Source of the DNA: Ostrinia nubilalis
Taxonomy: Eukaryota; Arthropoda; Insecta; Lepidoptera; Crambidae
Assembly: GCF_963855985.1 (NCBI RefSeq)
Contig: NC_087095.1
Span: 11,790,001 to 11,854,000, forward strand
Direction of reading: 5' to 3'
Length of the DNA stretch: 64,000 nucleotides
Shown here: positions 1-10,376 of the stretch, piece by piece
Layout of the letters: every line of letters starts with the position of its first letter
Numbering within the stretch: position 1 is the first letter of the stretch
Notes under the pieces: model-generated
The model's database searches: none
What the model was told of the DNA's origin: nothing
The model's input: only the letters and a program-made list of their open reading frames with translations
Made by a program: the position numbers and the translations under genes

Positions 1-1152
1 TATTATCAAAAGGGTGGTTTCATGCGAATTTGAAGAAAATATTTCACCCCCAAGGGTAGAACTTTTTTAATTTTTAGTTTTTTTTTTGTGTTCACGCATT
101 TGAAGTCGGTTTTATTTTTTTTAAAAGTTAATTATGGTATAAAATCTAAATTGCACCTCCAAATCAAAAAAACATTCTATCTTTTCACGCCAAAAATGCG
201 CCCCATTGTCTAAAAGGGGATAAAAAAATTATGAGAAACCCATAATTTATTACTTTCGGGATATTAATATTCATATTTTGTGCCCTCTTGAATAAAAACG
301 TAAGAATATCAAAAGATTTTTAACGATAAGTTTTGGGACCTACTCCAGGTATAAATAGGTATACTTGACATTTAGAAACCGGGGTATTTGACGTGTATCA
401 ATGGGGTATTTTCGGCACCCTGAGTAATTTAGTTTACCTGATTAAATATTAGTTCTAAACATTGATTTACAAACCAGTTGACACAATTAATTTCAGACAA
501 TGTACATACATACACAGAGCTGTTGGCAAGTATTGGTTTATGACCCTAAGCAAGGTTCGAATATAAATAGATCAATATTTATTTATAAATGATACGAATG
601 TAACACTTCACAAAGTAAAGTTCAACATTTCTTACCAAAGTAGAAATGAAATATACATAAAATTAAATGTCACAAAACAAAAAAGACTTAATTTTTGTTA
701 TAAGTACTCGTATTAATAGTACTTTTTCCGAGTCTTAATATCTACAGCGTTATTAATATTAGTAACTAGCGGCCGCCCGCGACTTTGAACGCGTGGATCC
801 CGTTTTATCCTCTTAGGGGTGGAGTTTCGTAAAATCCGTTCTTAGTGAGCACCTACGTTCTAAAAGGAAACCCCATGCAAACTTGAGACTCCTAGCACTT
901 GTACTTGTTTTTTACTTAATTCATTTTTACAGCTTCTTGAAAAATATTGTCTAGAAACGACTGACGCATATTTTGTGATAATAACAGCCTTATTTCATAT
1001 TAAAATTTCTTCTCGTTTAATATTATGCCTGTTACGAACGGCTCATCTGTACACCTGTCTGCAAGACTCCCCCTGACCCGAAGCCAGCACATTATGAACC
1101 ACCACGTCACGTCACAAAGTTAAATGAACTTTTAACTCTTTTGGTAGCCCAC
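1..1152. other. AT-rich non-coding stretch with an old dispersed-repeat fragment
   Basis: No reading frame here resembles a protein I know. The stretch at about 765-905 (GC-rich start near a NotI-like site, then a text about a G/C-rich 'gcgactt..cgcgtgga' core followed by 'aaaatccgttcttagtg') resembles the widespread lepidopteran repeat that also occurs at 37440-37690. The rest is low-complexity AT-rich DNA in which I see nothing definite. Confidence 0.5.
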
Positions 1153-1238
1153 CTTAAGGCCGGTCGTATCAATCTCTCCCGCTTTCTCTCTCTTTTCTTG
1201 ATATTCATATTCTATCATTGTTGAGAGAGAGGGAGAGA
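1153..1238 (+). mobile_element. 3' internal end of a BEL/Pao element (polypurine tract side)
   Basis: This matches the sequence just upstream of the LTRs at 3596 and 7113: the 'aaggccggtcgtatcaat' start, a pyrimidine-rich segment, then a polypurine run of GA repeats directly before the LTR. The LTR that follows is therefore the 3' LTR of an element whose body has been lost. No coding sequence of that element remains upstream. Confidence 0.7.
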
Positions 1239-1433
1239 TGTTACGAACGGCCTCTTTTGATAGCGTTTATGGTTTATATTTTTATATTTTTTCTATATGT
1301 CACTTGTCATCTTTCTGTCTCTTCTTTACCCTGTAATCCTGTATCTTCCTTTATTCCTCTTTTTTATTATATCGCTTTCCCTTCCTTGAGCCTGGGTATC
1401 ATTTTTATCCCTTTTCTATCCCAATTCCTAACA
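1239..1433 (+). repeat. BEL/Pao LTR copy 1 (195 bp)
   Basis: It starts TGTTACGAACGG and ends TTCCTAACA, so it has the TG..CA ends expected of an LTR. It follows a polypurine tract and shares its length and most of its sequence with the LTRs at 3596 and 7113. Its 5' third (the part with 'gatagcgtttatgg') differs from those two by several indels and instead matches the inverted fragment at 3790-3929. No primer-binding site is recognisable downstream; truncated pol sequence follows at once. Confidence 0.85.
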
Positions 1434-1439
1434 TTTTGT

Positions 1440-1628
1440 TTGCCAATTCCTCGGCAAAGCAAGCTGAAAAAGCTTCATGTGGTCCTTGGGGAGGACGGCC
1501 TACTGAGACTCTCAGGGCGTGTGGGAGCAATTACCGGCGTGCCAGATGCAATGAATTTTCCTATTATCTTGGATGGAACTCATCAAGCCGTGCGACTACT
1601 AATTGAGCACGAGCACCGTCGACTGGCC
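1440..1628 (+). pseudogene. Displaced BEL/Pao integrase N-terminal fragment
   Basis: This segment repeats the part of the pol frame found at about 5746-5936 (linker to integrase zinc-binding region, up to the 'HEHRRLA' codons) with no difference that I can see. It is then joined directly to sequence matching 5145 onwards, which lies upstream in the intact frame. The order of the two blocks is therefore wrong, and the fragment cannot encode a normal Pol. This is a rearrangement product, not a gene. Confidence 0.8.
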
Positions 1629-3473
1629 CAACTCAAAGAATGTTCTTGCTTGGCTACGAAGTGACGCGCGGTCATATCTTCCTTTTGTTGCGCACCGCCT
1701 GGCAGATATTTTGGAGCTTTCCACCATTGATGAGTGGCGTTGGGTTCCAACTGTGTTGAATGTCGCTGACGATGCCACCCGTCCTAACTCAAATACTCCC
1801 CTTCCTAACAGTAGATGGATTGAAGGTCCAGAGTTCTTGAAAGCCCCGTCTAGTGACTGGCCTGTTGAAATTTCTACCAGTGGGCACTTTAACACTGACG
1901 AGCTAAAACCAAGCGCTAGAATTAACCTCATTAACGTAGGTCATATTTCAACCACATCCATTATTCCATCTGTCATACCTTTGTGTGCGGATCCGTTCCG
2001 CTTCAGCCAATGGCTGCGTTTGCTCCGCTCTACAGCGCGCGCGCATTTGTACATCAGGAGCTTGAAAGGTAGAGCTAGTGTGTGCGCCTCAACCTCCCAC
2101 GCTCCTGGCTCTGTTAGCTCTACTAAACTTATGCCGCTGTCTGCCGATGATATGTACATCGCCCGGTCTTTCTCCAGGCCCAAGTGGACTCCTTTCAAGA
2201 AGAAATGGCTGCTATACGCCAAGGTTTGCCAATTCCTCGGCAAAGCAAGCTGCAAAAGCTTCATGTGGTCCTTGGGGAGGACGGCCTACTGAGACTCTCA
2301 GGGCGTGTGGGAGTAATTACCGGCGTGCCAGATGCAATGAATTTTCCTATTATCTTGGATGGAACTCATCAAGCCGTGCGACTACTAATTGAGCACGAGC
2401 ACCGTCGACTAGCCCATGGCAATAATGAAACCGTCGTGAACGAGCTACGCCAGGAGTTTTTCATCTTAAACCTTAGAAGCACCGTCAGATCTGTGGGGCA
2501 CAGGTGTCAATTTTGCCGTATCAGGAAAGCAACCGCTGTGATTCCTCCTATGGGAAATCTACCTGCTTCCCGTCTAACCCACCATTGTCGTCCTTTCACG
2601 TGTGTTGGACTAGATTACTTCGGCCCCGTCCAGGTGACGATTGGCAGGCGGCACGAAAAACGGTATGTCGCCTTGTTTACGTGCCTGACGACCCGGGCAG
2701 TTCATTTGGAAGTTGTGCACGATCTGTCAACTGACGCCGCGATAATGGCTTTACGTCGGTTTGTAGCCCGTCGAGGCACGCCTAAGGAGATCTGGTCGGA
2801 TAATGGAACTAGCTTTGTTGGAGCGACGAAATTCCTTCGCGAGCTCTATGGTCCAAAATTGAACGACTTCACTGTCAACAACGGAATAGAATGGCGTTTC
2901 ATACCGCCTTCGGCGCCTTCAATGGGCGGAGCTTGGGAGCGCTTAGTGCGTTCCGTTAAAACGGCCCTTAAAGTGATCCTCAAGGACAGAGCCCCTAAAG
3001 AACCGATATTCACCACCCTTCTCGTTGAGGCGGAGGCAATCGTGAATTCAAGACCACTAACGCACGTTCCGGTTGGACAAGAAGGTGACGAAGCTCTCAC
3101 ACCATTTCATTTTCTGATCGGGACTTCCTCAACGGGAAACCATCATGTCGGCGCCGTCCCTCAAGACTTGTATGGTAGAACCGCTTGGAGGAAGACTGTG
3201 AGACTGGCGGATCTCTTTTGGCAGAGGTGGCTGAAAGAATACCTTCCAACCCTCGTTCCTCGGCGCAGCGGCAGCGAGGTTGAAGGAACCCCTCTCAGTG
3301 TGGGTGACCTCGTCCTTATTGTTGACGGGAATTTGCCGCGGGGAACTTGGCCCAGAGGTCGAGTAAAGAAACTGTTTCCGGGTGGAGATAACGTTGTTAG
3401 AGTGGCCGAGGTCTCCACAGCGGGAGGGGTGTTACGAAGACCGTTAAGAAAACTTGTTCGGTTGCCTGTCTGA
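1629..3473 (+). pseudogene. BEL/Pao pol fragment, RNase H end to integrase C-terminus (frameshifted)
   Basis: Collinear with 5145-6994 of the longer copy. A 7-bp deletion near 2168, between short direct TCT repeats, shifts the frame, so RNase H-linker codons (frame from 1603) and the integrase (2184-3473, 429 codons) are in different frames. The integrase part keeps its zinc-binding region (HEHRRLAH and CQFC), the core with YFGP and SDNGTSF, and the GGAWERLVRS glutamate motif. About ten base differences separate it from the longer copy over the integrase part. Reverse transcriptase, protease and gag are absent. Confidence 0.85.
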
Positions 3474-3595
3474 AGGCCGTTGTATATACATACTGTGTAT
3501 ATCCCATTTTAAAAGGCCGGTCGTATCAATCTCTCCCGCTCTCACTCTTGTCCTTTGATACTCGTATTATATCATTGTTGAGAGAGAGGGAGAGA
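3474..3595 (+). other. BEL/Pao 3' untranslated region with polypurine tract
   Basis: A short segment follows the integrase stop. It holds a pyrimidine-rich stretch and the GA-rich polypurine tract (about 3577-3595) that abuts the LTR and would prime plus-strand synthesis. The 'aggccggtcgta' segment near 3513 is an imperfect inverted match to the PPT/LTR junction. Confidence 0.7.
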
Positions 3596-3787
3596 TGTTA
3601 CGAACGGCCTCCTTTTAATAGTCTGTTTTTATAATTTTATTTTTTGTCTATGATTGTCTTCTTGTCATCTGTCTCTTCTTTACCCTGTAATCCTGTATCT
3701 TCCTTTATTCCTCTTTTTTATTATATCGCTTTCCCTTCCTTGAGCCTGGGTATCATTTTTATCCCTTTTCTATCCCAATTCCTAACA
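3596..3787 (+). repeat. BEL/Pao LTR copy 2 (192 bp)
   Basis: TGTTACGAACGG start, CCTAACA end, preceded by a polypurine tract. Its 3' half is nearly identical to the other LTRs, but its 5' third has several small indels against LTR copies 1 and 3. It ends directly against an inverted LTR fragment, so it serves as the 3' LTR of the pseudo-element at 1440-3473. Confidence 0.85.
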
Positions 3788-3789
3788 TT

Positions 3790-3929
3790 TTTAGGAATTG
3801 GGATAGAAAAGGGATAAAGGAAGATACAGGATTACAGGGTAAAGAAGAGACAGAAAGATGACAAGTGACATATAGAAAAAATATAAAAATATAAACCATA
3901 AACGCTATCAAAAGAGGCCGTTCGTAACA
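3790..3929 (-). repeat. Inverted BEL/Pao LTR fragment with internal deletion
   Basis: Reverse complement of LTR copy 1, running from 'ttaggaattggg' to 'ccgttcgtaaca', with about 55 bp missing in the middle. Where present it matches copy 1 rather than copies 2 and 3. Head-to-head with copy 2 it forms a palindrome-like junction. It replaces the normal 5' LTR, leader, gag and protease of the pol copy that follows. Confidence 0.8.
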
Positions 3930-3931
3930 TC

Positions 3932-6900
3932 ATGACCACTGACTCTTCAAGGGAGTGGTACCTTCCCCATTTCGGAGTCGTGAACCCTAATAAGCCCGGT
4001 AAGTTACGGGTTGTCCATGATGCTGCTGCCTGTGTCCAGGGAACTAGTCTTAATTCCCTTTTATTGAGTGGTCCTGATCTATTGTCGTCGCTCATTGATA
4101 TAATTTACCGGTTTCGAGAAGATGAGGTTGCCATGACAGCTGATATCAGGGAGATGTTTCCTCAAATTAAGATTAGATCCCAGGACAGGGATGCACAGCG
4201 TTTCTTGTGGCGTGATTCTCCCAATTTGCCGATCTCAATATTTCGCATGTATTCTATGATCTTCGGCGCTGCATCCAGCCCGTTTACAGCACTTTATATT
4301 AAAAACAAAAATGCAGAGGAGAATCGAAATTCATTCCCTGAAGCCGCTCATGCTATCGTCCACGACACTTATATGGACGATTATATAGGTAGTGTAGACC
4401 AAGTTGAAAAAGCGGCTCACTTAGCAAAAGATATCGTGGATGTACAAAAGCGAGCTCATTTTGAAGTTCGTGGTTGGGTATCGAATAAACCTGAGGCTCT
4501 CGCTCTTGTGCCTTCCGAACTTAAGCTTGTAAATAATACTTCTGTAGATATTAGTAATCATCAGCAAAGCGTGCGTACACTTGGCCTTATTTGGTACCCC
4601 ATATCTGATCAGCTCGGTTTTAATACCGCTGCTTTAAAACCTTTCGCTTTGCCATCTAAGATCACTAAACGCAACGCGCTTTCCGTACTAATGCGTGTAT
4701 TTGACCCACTTGGTATGCTTGCTCCAATCACTATTAGAGGTCGCATCATTTTCCAAGTATTGTGGCGTAGGAAAGTAGAATGGGACGAAGCTCTGCCTCA
4801 GGATTTGCTTTCTCAGTGGATGGCTTGGCTTTCATTAATGTCATCGGCTGTTGAGCTTCGTATTCCTCGTTGGCATTCCAGGGTAGCTAACTTGCTAGAG
4901 CGCGAATTGCATGTATTTTGTGATGCCAGTGAGCATGCTTATGTTGCGGTAGCTTATTGGCGCCTACTTTTTGCTGATAATCAAATTCAGCTCTCATTCA
5001 TATGTAGCAAATCAAAAGTTTCACCGTTAGCCCCTACAACGATTTCTCGCTTAGAATTACAAGCTGCTATGGTTGCTGCTCGCTTAGCTTCATCAATATG
5101 TGAAGCTCACAAGTACAAGCCAGTGCGCAGGTTTTTTTGGACGGACTCAAAGAATGTTCTTGCTTGGCTACGAAGTGACGCGCGGTCATATCTTCCTTTT
5201 GTTGCGCACCGCCTGGCAGATATTTTGGAGCTTTCCACCATTGATGAGTGGCGTTGGGTTCCAACTGTGTTGAATGTCGCTGACGATGCCACCCGTCCTA
5301 ACTCAAATACTCCCCTTCCTAACAGTAGATGGATTGAAGGTCCAGAGTTCTTGAAAGCCCCGTCTAGTGACTGGCCTGTTGAAATTTCTACCAGTGGGCA
5401 CTTTAACACTGACGAGCTAAAACCAAGCGCTAGAATTAACCTCATTAACGTAGGTCATATTTCAACCACATCCATTATTCCATCTGTCATACCTTTGTGT
5501 GCGGATCCGTTCCGCTTCAGCCAATGGCTGCGTTTGCTCCGCTCTACAGCGCGCGCGCATTTGTACATCAGGAGCTTGAAAGGTAGAGCTAGTGTGTGCG
5601 CCTCAACCTCCCACGCTCCTGGCTCTGTTAGCTCTACTAAACTTATGCCGCTGTCTGCCGATGATATGTACATCGCCCGGTCTCACATCTTTCTCCAGGC
5701 CCAAGTGGACTCCTTTCAAGAAGAAATGGCTGCTATACGCCAAGGTTTGCCAATTCCTCGGCAAAGCAAGCTGAAAAAGCTTCATGTGGTCCTTGGGGAG
5801 GACGGCCTACTGAGACTCTCAGGGCGTGTGGGAGCAATTACCGGCGTGCCAGATGCAATGAATTTTCCTATTATCTTGGATGGAACTCATCAAGCCGTGC
5901 GACTACTAATTGAGCACGAGCACCGTCGACTGGCCCATGGCAATAATGAAACCGTCGTGAACGAGCTACGCCAGGAGTTTTTCATCTTAAACCTTAGAAG
6001 CACCGTCAGATCTGTGGGGCACAGGTGTCAATTTTGCCGTATCAGGAAAGCAACCGCTGTGATTCCTCCTATGGGAAATCTACCTGCTTCCCGTCTAACC
6101 CACCATTGTCGTCCTTTCACGTGTGTTGGACTAGATTACTTCGGCCCCGTCCAGGTGACGATTGGCAGGCGGCACGAAAAACGGTATGTCGCCTTGTTTA
6201 CGTGCCTGACGACCCGGGCAGTTCATTTGGAAGTTGTGCACGATCTGTCAACTGACGCCGCGATAATGGCTTTACGTCGGTTTGTAGCCCGTCGAGGCAC
6301 GCCTAAGGAGATCTGGTCGGATAATGGAACTAGCTTTGTTGGAGCGACGAAATTCCTTCGCGAGCTCTACGGTCCAAAATTGAACGACTTCACTGTGAAC
6401 AACGGAATAGAATGGCGTTTCATACCGCCTTCGGCGCCCTCAATGGGCGGAGCTTGGGAGCGCTTAGTGCGTTCCGTTAAAACGGCCCTTAAAGTGATCC
6501 TCAAGGACAGAGCCCCTAAAGAACCGATATTCACCACCCTTCTCGTTGAGGCGGAGGCAATCGTGAATTCAAGGCCACTAACGCACGTTTCGGTTGGACA
6601 AGAAGGTAACGAAGCTCTCACACCATTTCATTTTCTGATCGGGACTTCCTCAACGGGAAACCATCATGTTGGCGCCGTCCCTCAAGACTTGTATGGTAGA
6701 ACCGCTTGGAGGAAGACTGTGAGACTGGCGGATCTCTTTTGGCAGAGGTGGCTGAAAGAATACCTTCCAACCCTCGTTCCTCGGCGCAGCGGCAGCGAGG
6801 TTGAAGGAACCCCTCTCAGTGTGGGTGACCTCGTCCTTATTGTTGACGGGAATTTGCCGCGGGGAACTTGGCCCAGAGGTCGAGTAAAGAAACTGTTTCC

Positions 6901-6994
6901 GGGTGGAGATAACGTTGTTAGAGTGGCCGAGGTCTCCACAGCGGGAGGGGTGTTACGAAGACCGTTAAGAAAACTTGTTCGGTTGCCTGTCTGA
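3932..6994 (+). CDS. BEL/Pao Pol polyprotein, partial (reverse transcriptase, RNase H, integrase)
   Basis: An open frame of 1020 codons encodes the 3' two thirds of a BEL/Pao Pol. In order: reverse transcriptase starting at the WYLPHFGVVNPNKPGK segment (residues 9-24), first catalytic Asp in ADIREMF (about 71), the YMDD box at 147-150; an RNase H region with FCDASEHAYVAVAY at about 328; then integrase with an HEHRRLAH / CQFC zinc site, YFGP near 737, SDNGTSF near 795 and GGAWERLV near 838 (DDE). Gag and the aspartic protease are missing and the frame simply opens at an ATG just inside the inverted LTR fragment, so this start is probably not natural. Known for the family: Pol copies the RNA in the particle and inserts the cDNA. 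Inferred: without gag, protease or a proper 5' LTR the copy is not autonomous. Confidence 0.93.
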   Translation: MTTDSSREWYLPHFGVVNPNKPGKLRVVHDAAACVQGTSLNSLLLSGPDLLSSLIDIIYRFREDEVAMTADIREMFPQIKIRSQDRDAQRFLWRDSPNLPISIFRMYSMIFGAASSPFTALYIKNKNAEENRNSFPEAAHAIVHDTYMDDYIGSVDQVEKAAHLAKDIVDVQKRAHFEVRGWVSNKPEALALVPSELKLVNNTSVDISNHQQSVRTLGLIWYPISDQLGFNTAALKPFALPSKITKRNALSVLMRVFDPLGMLAPITIRGRIIFQVLWRRKVEWDEALPQDLLSQWMAWLSLMSSAVELRIPRWHSRVANLLERELHVFCDASEHAYVAVAYWRLLFADNQIQLSFICSKSKVSPLAPTTISRLELQAAMVAARLASSICEAHKYKPVRRFFWTDSKNVLAWLRSDARSYLPFVAHRLADILELSTIDEWRWVPTVLNVADDATRPNSNTPLPNSRWIEGPEFLKAPSSDWPVEISTSGHFNTDELKPSARINLINVGHISTTSIIPSVIPLCADPFRFSQWLRLLRSTARAHLYIRSLKGRASVCASTSHAPGSVSSTKLMPLSADDMYIARSHIFLQAQVDSFQEEMAAIRQGLPIPRQSKLKKLHVVLGEDGLLRLSGRVGAITGVPDAMNFPIILDGTHQAVRLLIEHEHRRLAHGNNETVVNELRQEFFILNLRSTVRSVGHRCQFCRIRKATAVIPPMGNLPASRLTHHCRPFTCVGLDYFGPVQVTIGRRHEKRYVALFTCLTTRAVHLEVVHDLSTDAAIMALRRFVARRGTPKEIWSDNGTSFVGATKFLRELYGPKLNDFTVNNGIEWRFIPPSAPSMGGAWERLVRSVKTALKVILKDRAPKEPIFTTLLVEAEAIVNSRPLTHVSVGQEGNEALTPFHFLIGTSSTGNHHVGAVPQDLYGRTAWRKTVRLADLFWQRWLKEYLPTLVPRRSGSEVEGTPLSVGDLVLIVDGNLPRGTWPRGRVKKLFPGGDNVVRVAEVSTAGGVLRRPLRKLVRLPV

Positions 6995-7112
6995 AGGCCG
7001 TTGTATATACATTATGTACATCCCATTTTAAGGCCGGTCGTATCAATCTCTCCCGCTCTCACTCCTTTCCTTTGATACTCGTATTCTATCATTGTTGAGA
7101 GAGAGGGAGAGA
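6995..7112 (+). other. BEL/Pao 3' untranslated region with polypurine tract
   Basis: Same organisation as 3474-3595: 'ggccggtcgtatcaatctc' segment, pyrimidine-rich middle and a GA-rich polypurine tract (about 7093-7112) touching the LTR. Confidence 0.7.
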
Positions 7113-7310
7113 TGTTACGAACGGCCTCCTTTTAAGTCTATGTTTTTATAATTTTATTTTTTTCTATGGTTTGTCTTCTTGTCATCTGTCGCTGTCTCTT
7201 CTTTACCCTGTAATCCTGTATCTTCCTTTATTCCTCTTTTTTATTATATCGCTTTCCCTTCCTTGAGCCTGGGTATCATTTTTATCCCTTTTCTATCCCA
7301 ATTCCTAACA
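7113..7310 (+). repeat. BEL/Pao LTR copy 3 (198 bp), right end of the cluster
   Basis: TGTTACGAACGG to TTCCTAACA. This is the 3' LTR of the longer pol copy. Sequence after 7310 is unrelated, so this is the right boundary of the retroelement cluster. No matching target duplication was found on the left, as expected given the rearrangements. Confidence 0.87.
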
Positions 7311-7839
7311 ATGCCTATAGAGGAAAATGTATCTAAAAATAGACCGATGAAAAGTTTATCGTTCCTATTTACATGTCAACGGCTCATGTCGTGAGTAGGT
7401 AGGAACAATATTATGCTTTCGTCCCTTACAATGACACCGTAAGCACTTGTCAATAAAGTTAACTGTTTGTTATCCGTCTTTTTCATGTTTCAATAGATCC
7501 GTCAGGATGTAGCGTTATAACGGTGTGTATAGAGAAGGTTCACGGTACATGTAACGGATCATGCGACATTTTCTGTGCGTGTAGGACGCAATGGTTAGGA
7601 TCAGAATGTGTTTCAATATGGTGCGCAAACTTTTATAATTCTTGCAACTCACGAAGACGAGTAAGCTTTACTTACGAGTATGTGTGTACGTGTACATGCA
7701 CATAACGATAGTGTAATGTCTGTCAAAACTTTTGAAAAACGAACAGTAGTGAGCCACCACACATGTAAAGCTCACTCGCCTTCGTCAATTGCAACAACTA
7801 TTACAAGCCTGGAGACTAAGTAGTTAATGAACTCATAAA
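7311..7839. other. Unannotated AT-rich DNA
   Basis: Short open frames only, none with recognisable protein features. I see no RNA gene or clear repeat. Confidence 0.4.
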
Positions 7840-7985
7840 AATTCATAAAACTCATTTATTTTTGCAAATAGGCTTTTAAAAAGCACTTTTACACGTCCCA
7901 ATATTAACCCTACCACTGCTTCGGGACAATAAATGGGCCAGTGCTGAGAAGAAGCAGCGCAAGAAACTCAGTCACGATTAGTAAC
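7840..7985 (-). repeat. Dispersed retroelement tail, family seen also at 56755 and 60030
   Basis: Read on the minus strand it has a 'ctgagtttcttgcgctgctt' core, then 'cttctcagcact', 'agtggtagggtta', 'gggacgtgtaaa' and an AT-rich 3' end. The same core, in the same order, is at 56755-56870 and 60035-60110. A 3' tail of a non-LTR or SINE family is the best reading; the exact clade is unknown. Confidence 0.65.
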
Positions 7986-10252
7986 TACCTTTGAATCTAT
8001 AAGTAGATACCATTCATGGACTGCAGATAGAGAATTAATAAAGATCATCATAGGATGAAGTGAACTAACAAGCTTAAGCTACCAAGAAGAGACGTGGGTG
8101 GAGGATAAAATGAGAACATAAGTAGGTAACTACAACTAACACTGATCGATTTTATTCTGCACAAAGAATGAAGTTCTAACCACTGAAATTGAAAACCAGG
8201 ATCCAACAGCTTAGATTATGAAGTTTACGTAGTCTTGGAGATTACTTAGGAAAGTCTCGATTTTCAATATAAAAAATAGAAGAGTTTGAAGTAAAGTCAA
8301 TAGAGTAGCGAATAATAAATCCACTGTATTTTACCACACTGTGTAGGAATTGTTTGTGCCTACGTCAAACGCACCGCCGCGTGGGCGCAACGTGCGCGAC
8401 GGGCGACGAGTAAAACGAATAGTTTCTATTTACATCATGCCTTAATATCACACTAATATTATTGAAAAATTACATTGAACTGTATTTAACATTAATCCTA
8501 TAGACACCACTTCTTCAAAGCGTCCGCAAATTCAAACTAGTGAAATGCAAGAAATCGCTTTAATTACGTAGAGCTAATAGTGATAGACATGGGAGTAATT
8601 AATTATCATTATAATCCCAATCCGTGACACAGTAAGAATTTCACATGATTCTCTAATAAATGTTGTGAAATTAAATACTGAAATACATTATTCACTTTTT
8701 TTTTAATTTAAATTATTTAAATGAGTTTGTTGATAATAACTAGCTTATAGGCCCATGATCGCCACTGCGCCCGATCCGAGTACAACTGCTAGCAACTTTA
8801 CGTATACAAGGCAAGTTTTTCTGTTTCACAAATAATCCTTTAGAAAAAAGAGAAAAAATACTATAAGTGCAATTGACCGCCAATCCTAAGTGAATCAACT
8901 TCGTTGTCTCTAGCAACATGTTATAAACTCAAATTCCACAGGAATAGAAAATGAATCGTCGAAGGAAAGGCCTGAGGCTGTTTGTGACAGCATCGCAGTC
9001 AATACTATTGAGACCGCAGATCCATCACGCTCCGCAATAGCTAGAGAAACAATTGAAGAGACAACTCATGAAAAAGCAGCAGCCATTCACAACAATTGCG
9101 AATGCAATAGCGTCAGTGCGCTGTGACATTGGAGTAATTGGTATAGAAAACACATACGTGCGAGACTGGCGACGCGAACTTAGATTGTTACTGGATATGA
9201 CTTGACTGACTGAAAGTCGAGAAACTACTTAATAGAGACCACTAACAGTACCTACTAACTGAATTTAATAATGTAGGTAGGTATTTATTATTATATGTGA
9301 TAGAAATCATAAAACGAACTCATGAATTTAGGACTGCGTTTTATTTCGCCTGCTTTAAAAAAGTTTTAGTACCTAGGTATATTTCAAAATATTTTACTAT
9401 GCGAGTCTTTGTGAATTTGTGATCATTGCCAGCTTAACTAGGTATGTCGTTTCTAGACTTCTATGACGTGCACACCCGGTGCAACCACAAGCTTTCTATC
9501 TGCGGGACACGGCCCTCGTTATCGCCGCAGCAAGCGCTCTGATAATATTAGGCCAGCAACGGAATCTCTATTTTGGCGAATATTGGCATGAACAGCGAAA
9601 GATTGACCTGAAAATACATATTTTCTTAGATCATTAGCTCCCTAGAGATTTACTTTACTCGAATTAAAACAGATGCTTTAACACTAAATACGAGTACCTT
9701 ACGGATGTATATGGTTGGAGTCTGCTAAGTTATCCTACTTGAATTATAAAAGTGTGACGAATTGTTTTGTTTTAAAACTCATACTTGTGTGCTATGTTTA
9801 AGTGATACGCCCCCGTTTCATATCTGTTTCCTTCTATGATCTGAGGGTGTTTCGTTCAAAAAATATTTCAATTTTATTACGTGACACGCTGCACAGTTTC
9901 TGGCCCAAGATTAAGACGGTCTGATACATTTTACGTTTTTTAATTAACGCGCGACATTTTGGAGATAACGCAATAAATTAGAAGAACAACTTCCAAAACA
10001 AGTAACAATAAAAAATAAGATAAACTCCTTGAAAAATGTCGGCCTGGAGTAATTCCGTTTGCTAACTTTGTAAATAATTTGAAGTGTCTCAGAATTTATC
10101 ATAACTTGACAGAACAAGTATCATTCCGAGTATTATTAATAGTTTATTTAAATCTTTAGTATGCTGCAACACGAACATTGCAATGAATTTCATTTATGAG
10201 TACTTATTGTGCCATTACGAAATTGTCTGTCCACTGAACCGAATTGGTATAC
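7986..10252. other. Non-coding DNA, no gene recognised
   Basis: AT-rich with small GC-richer islands near 8350-8410 and 9460-9560 that are not obviously repeats. No exon with splice signals and recognisable protein content was found. Confidence 0.4.
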
Positions 10253-10255
10253 TTA

Positions 10256-10373
10256 GGCTGGGTTGCACCATCTTACTTTGACAGTAACAAACGTCAAAAA
10301 CCTGTCAAACTCCATACGAAAATCGCCGGTTTTCGTTATAGTCACGGTCAAAGTTTGGTAGTGCAACTCAGCC
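10256..10373. mobile_element. MITE with TTA target duplication (GGCTGGGTTGCACC ends)
   Basis: Starts GGCTGGGTTGCACC and ends GGTAGTGCAACTCAGCC, flanked by TTA at 10253-10255 and 10374-10376. Short length, GGC ends and a 3-bp TTA duplication fit a non-autonomous PIF/Harbinger-type element. Related copies are at 19153 and 27122. Confidence 0.75.
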
Positions 10374-10376
10374 TTA

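Noticed and set aside
3932..6994. Calling the BEL copy an intact autonomous element or endogenous retrovirus
   Set aside because: Gag, protease and a proper 5' LTR are missing and no envelope-like frame is present.
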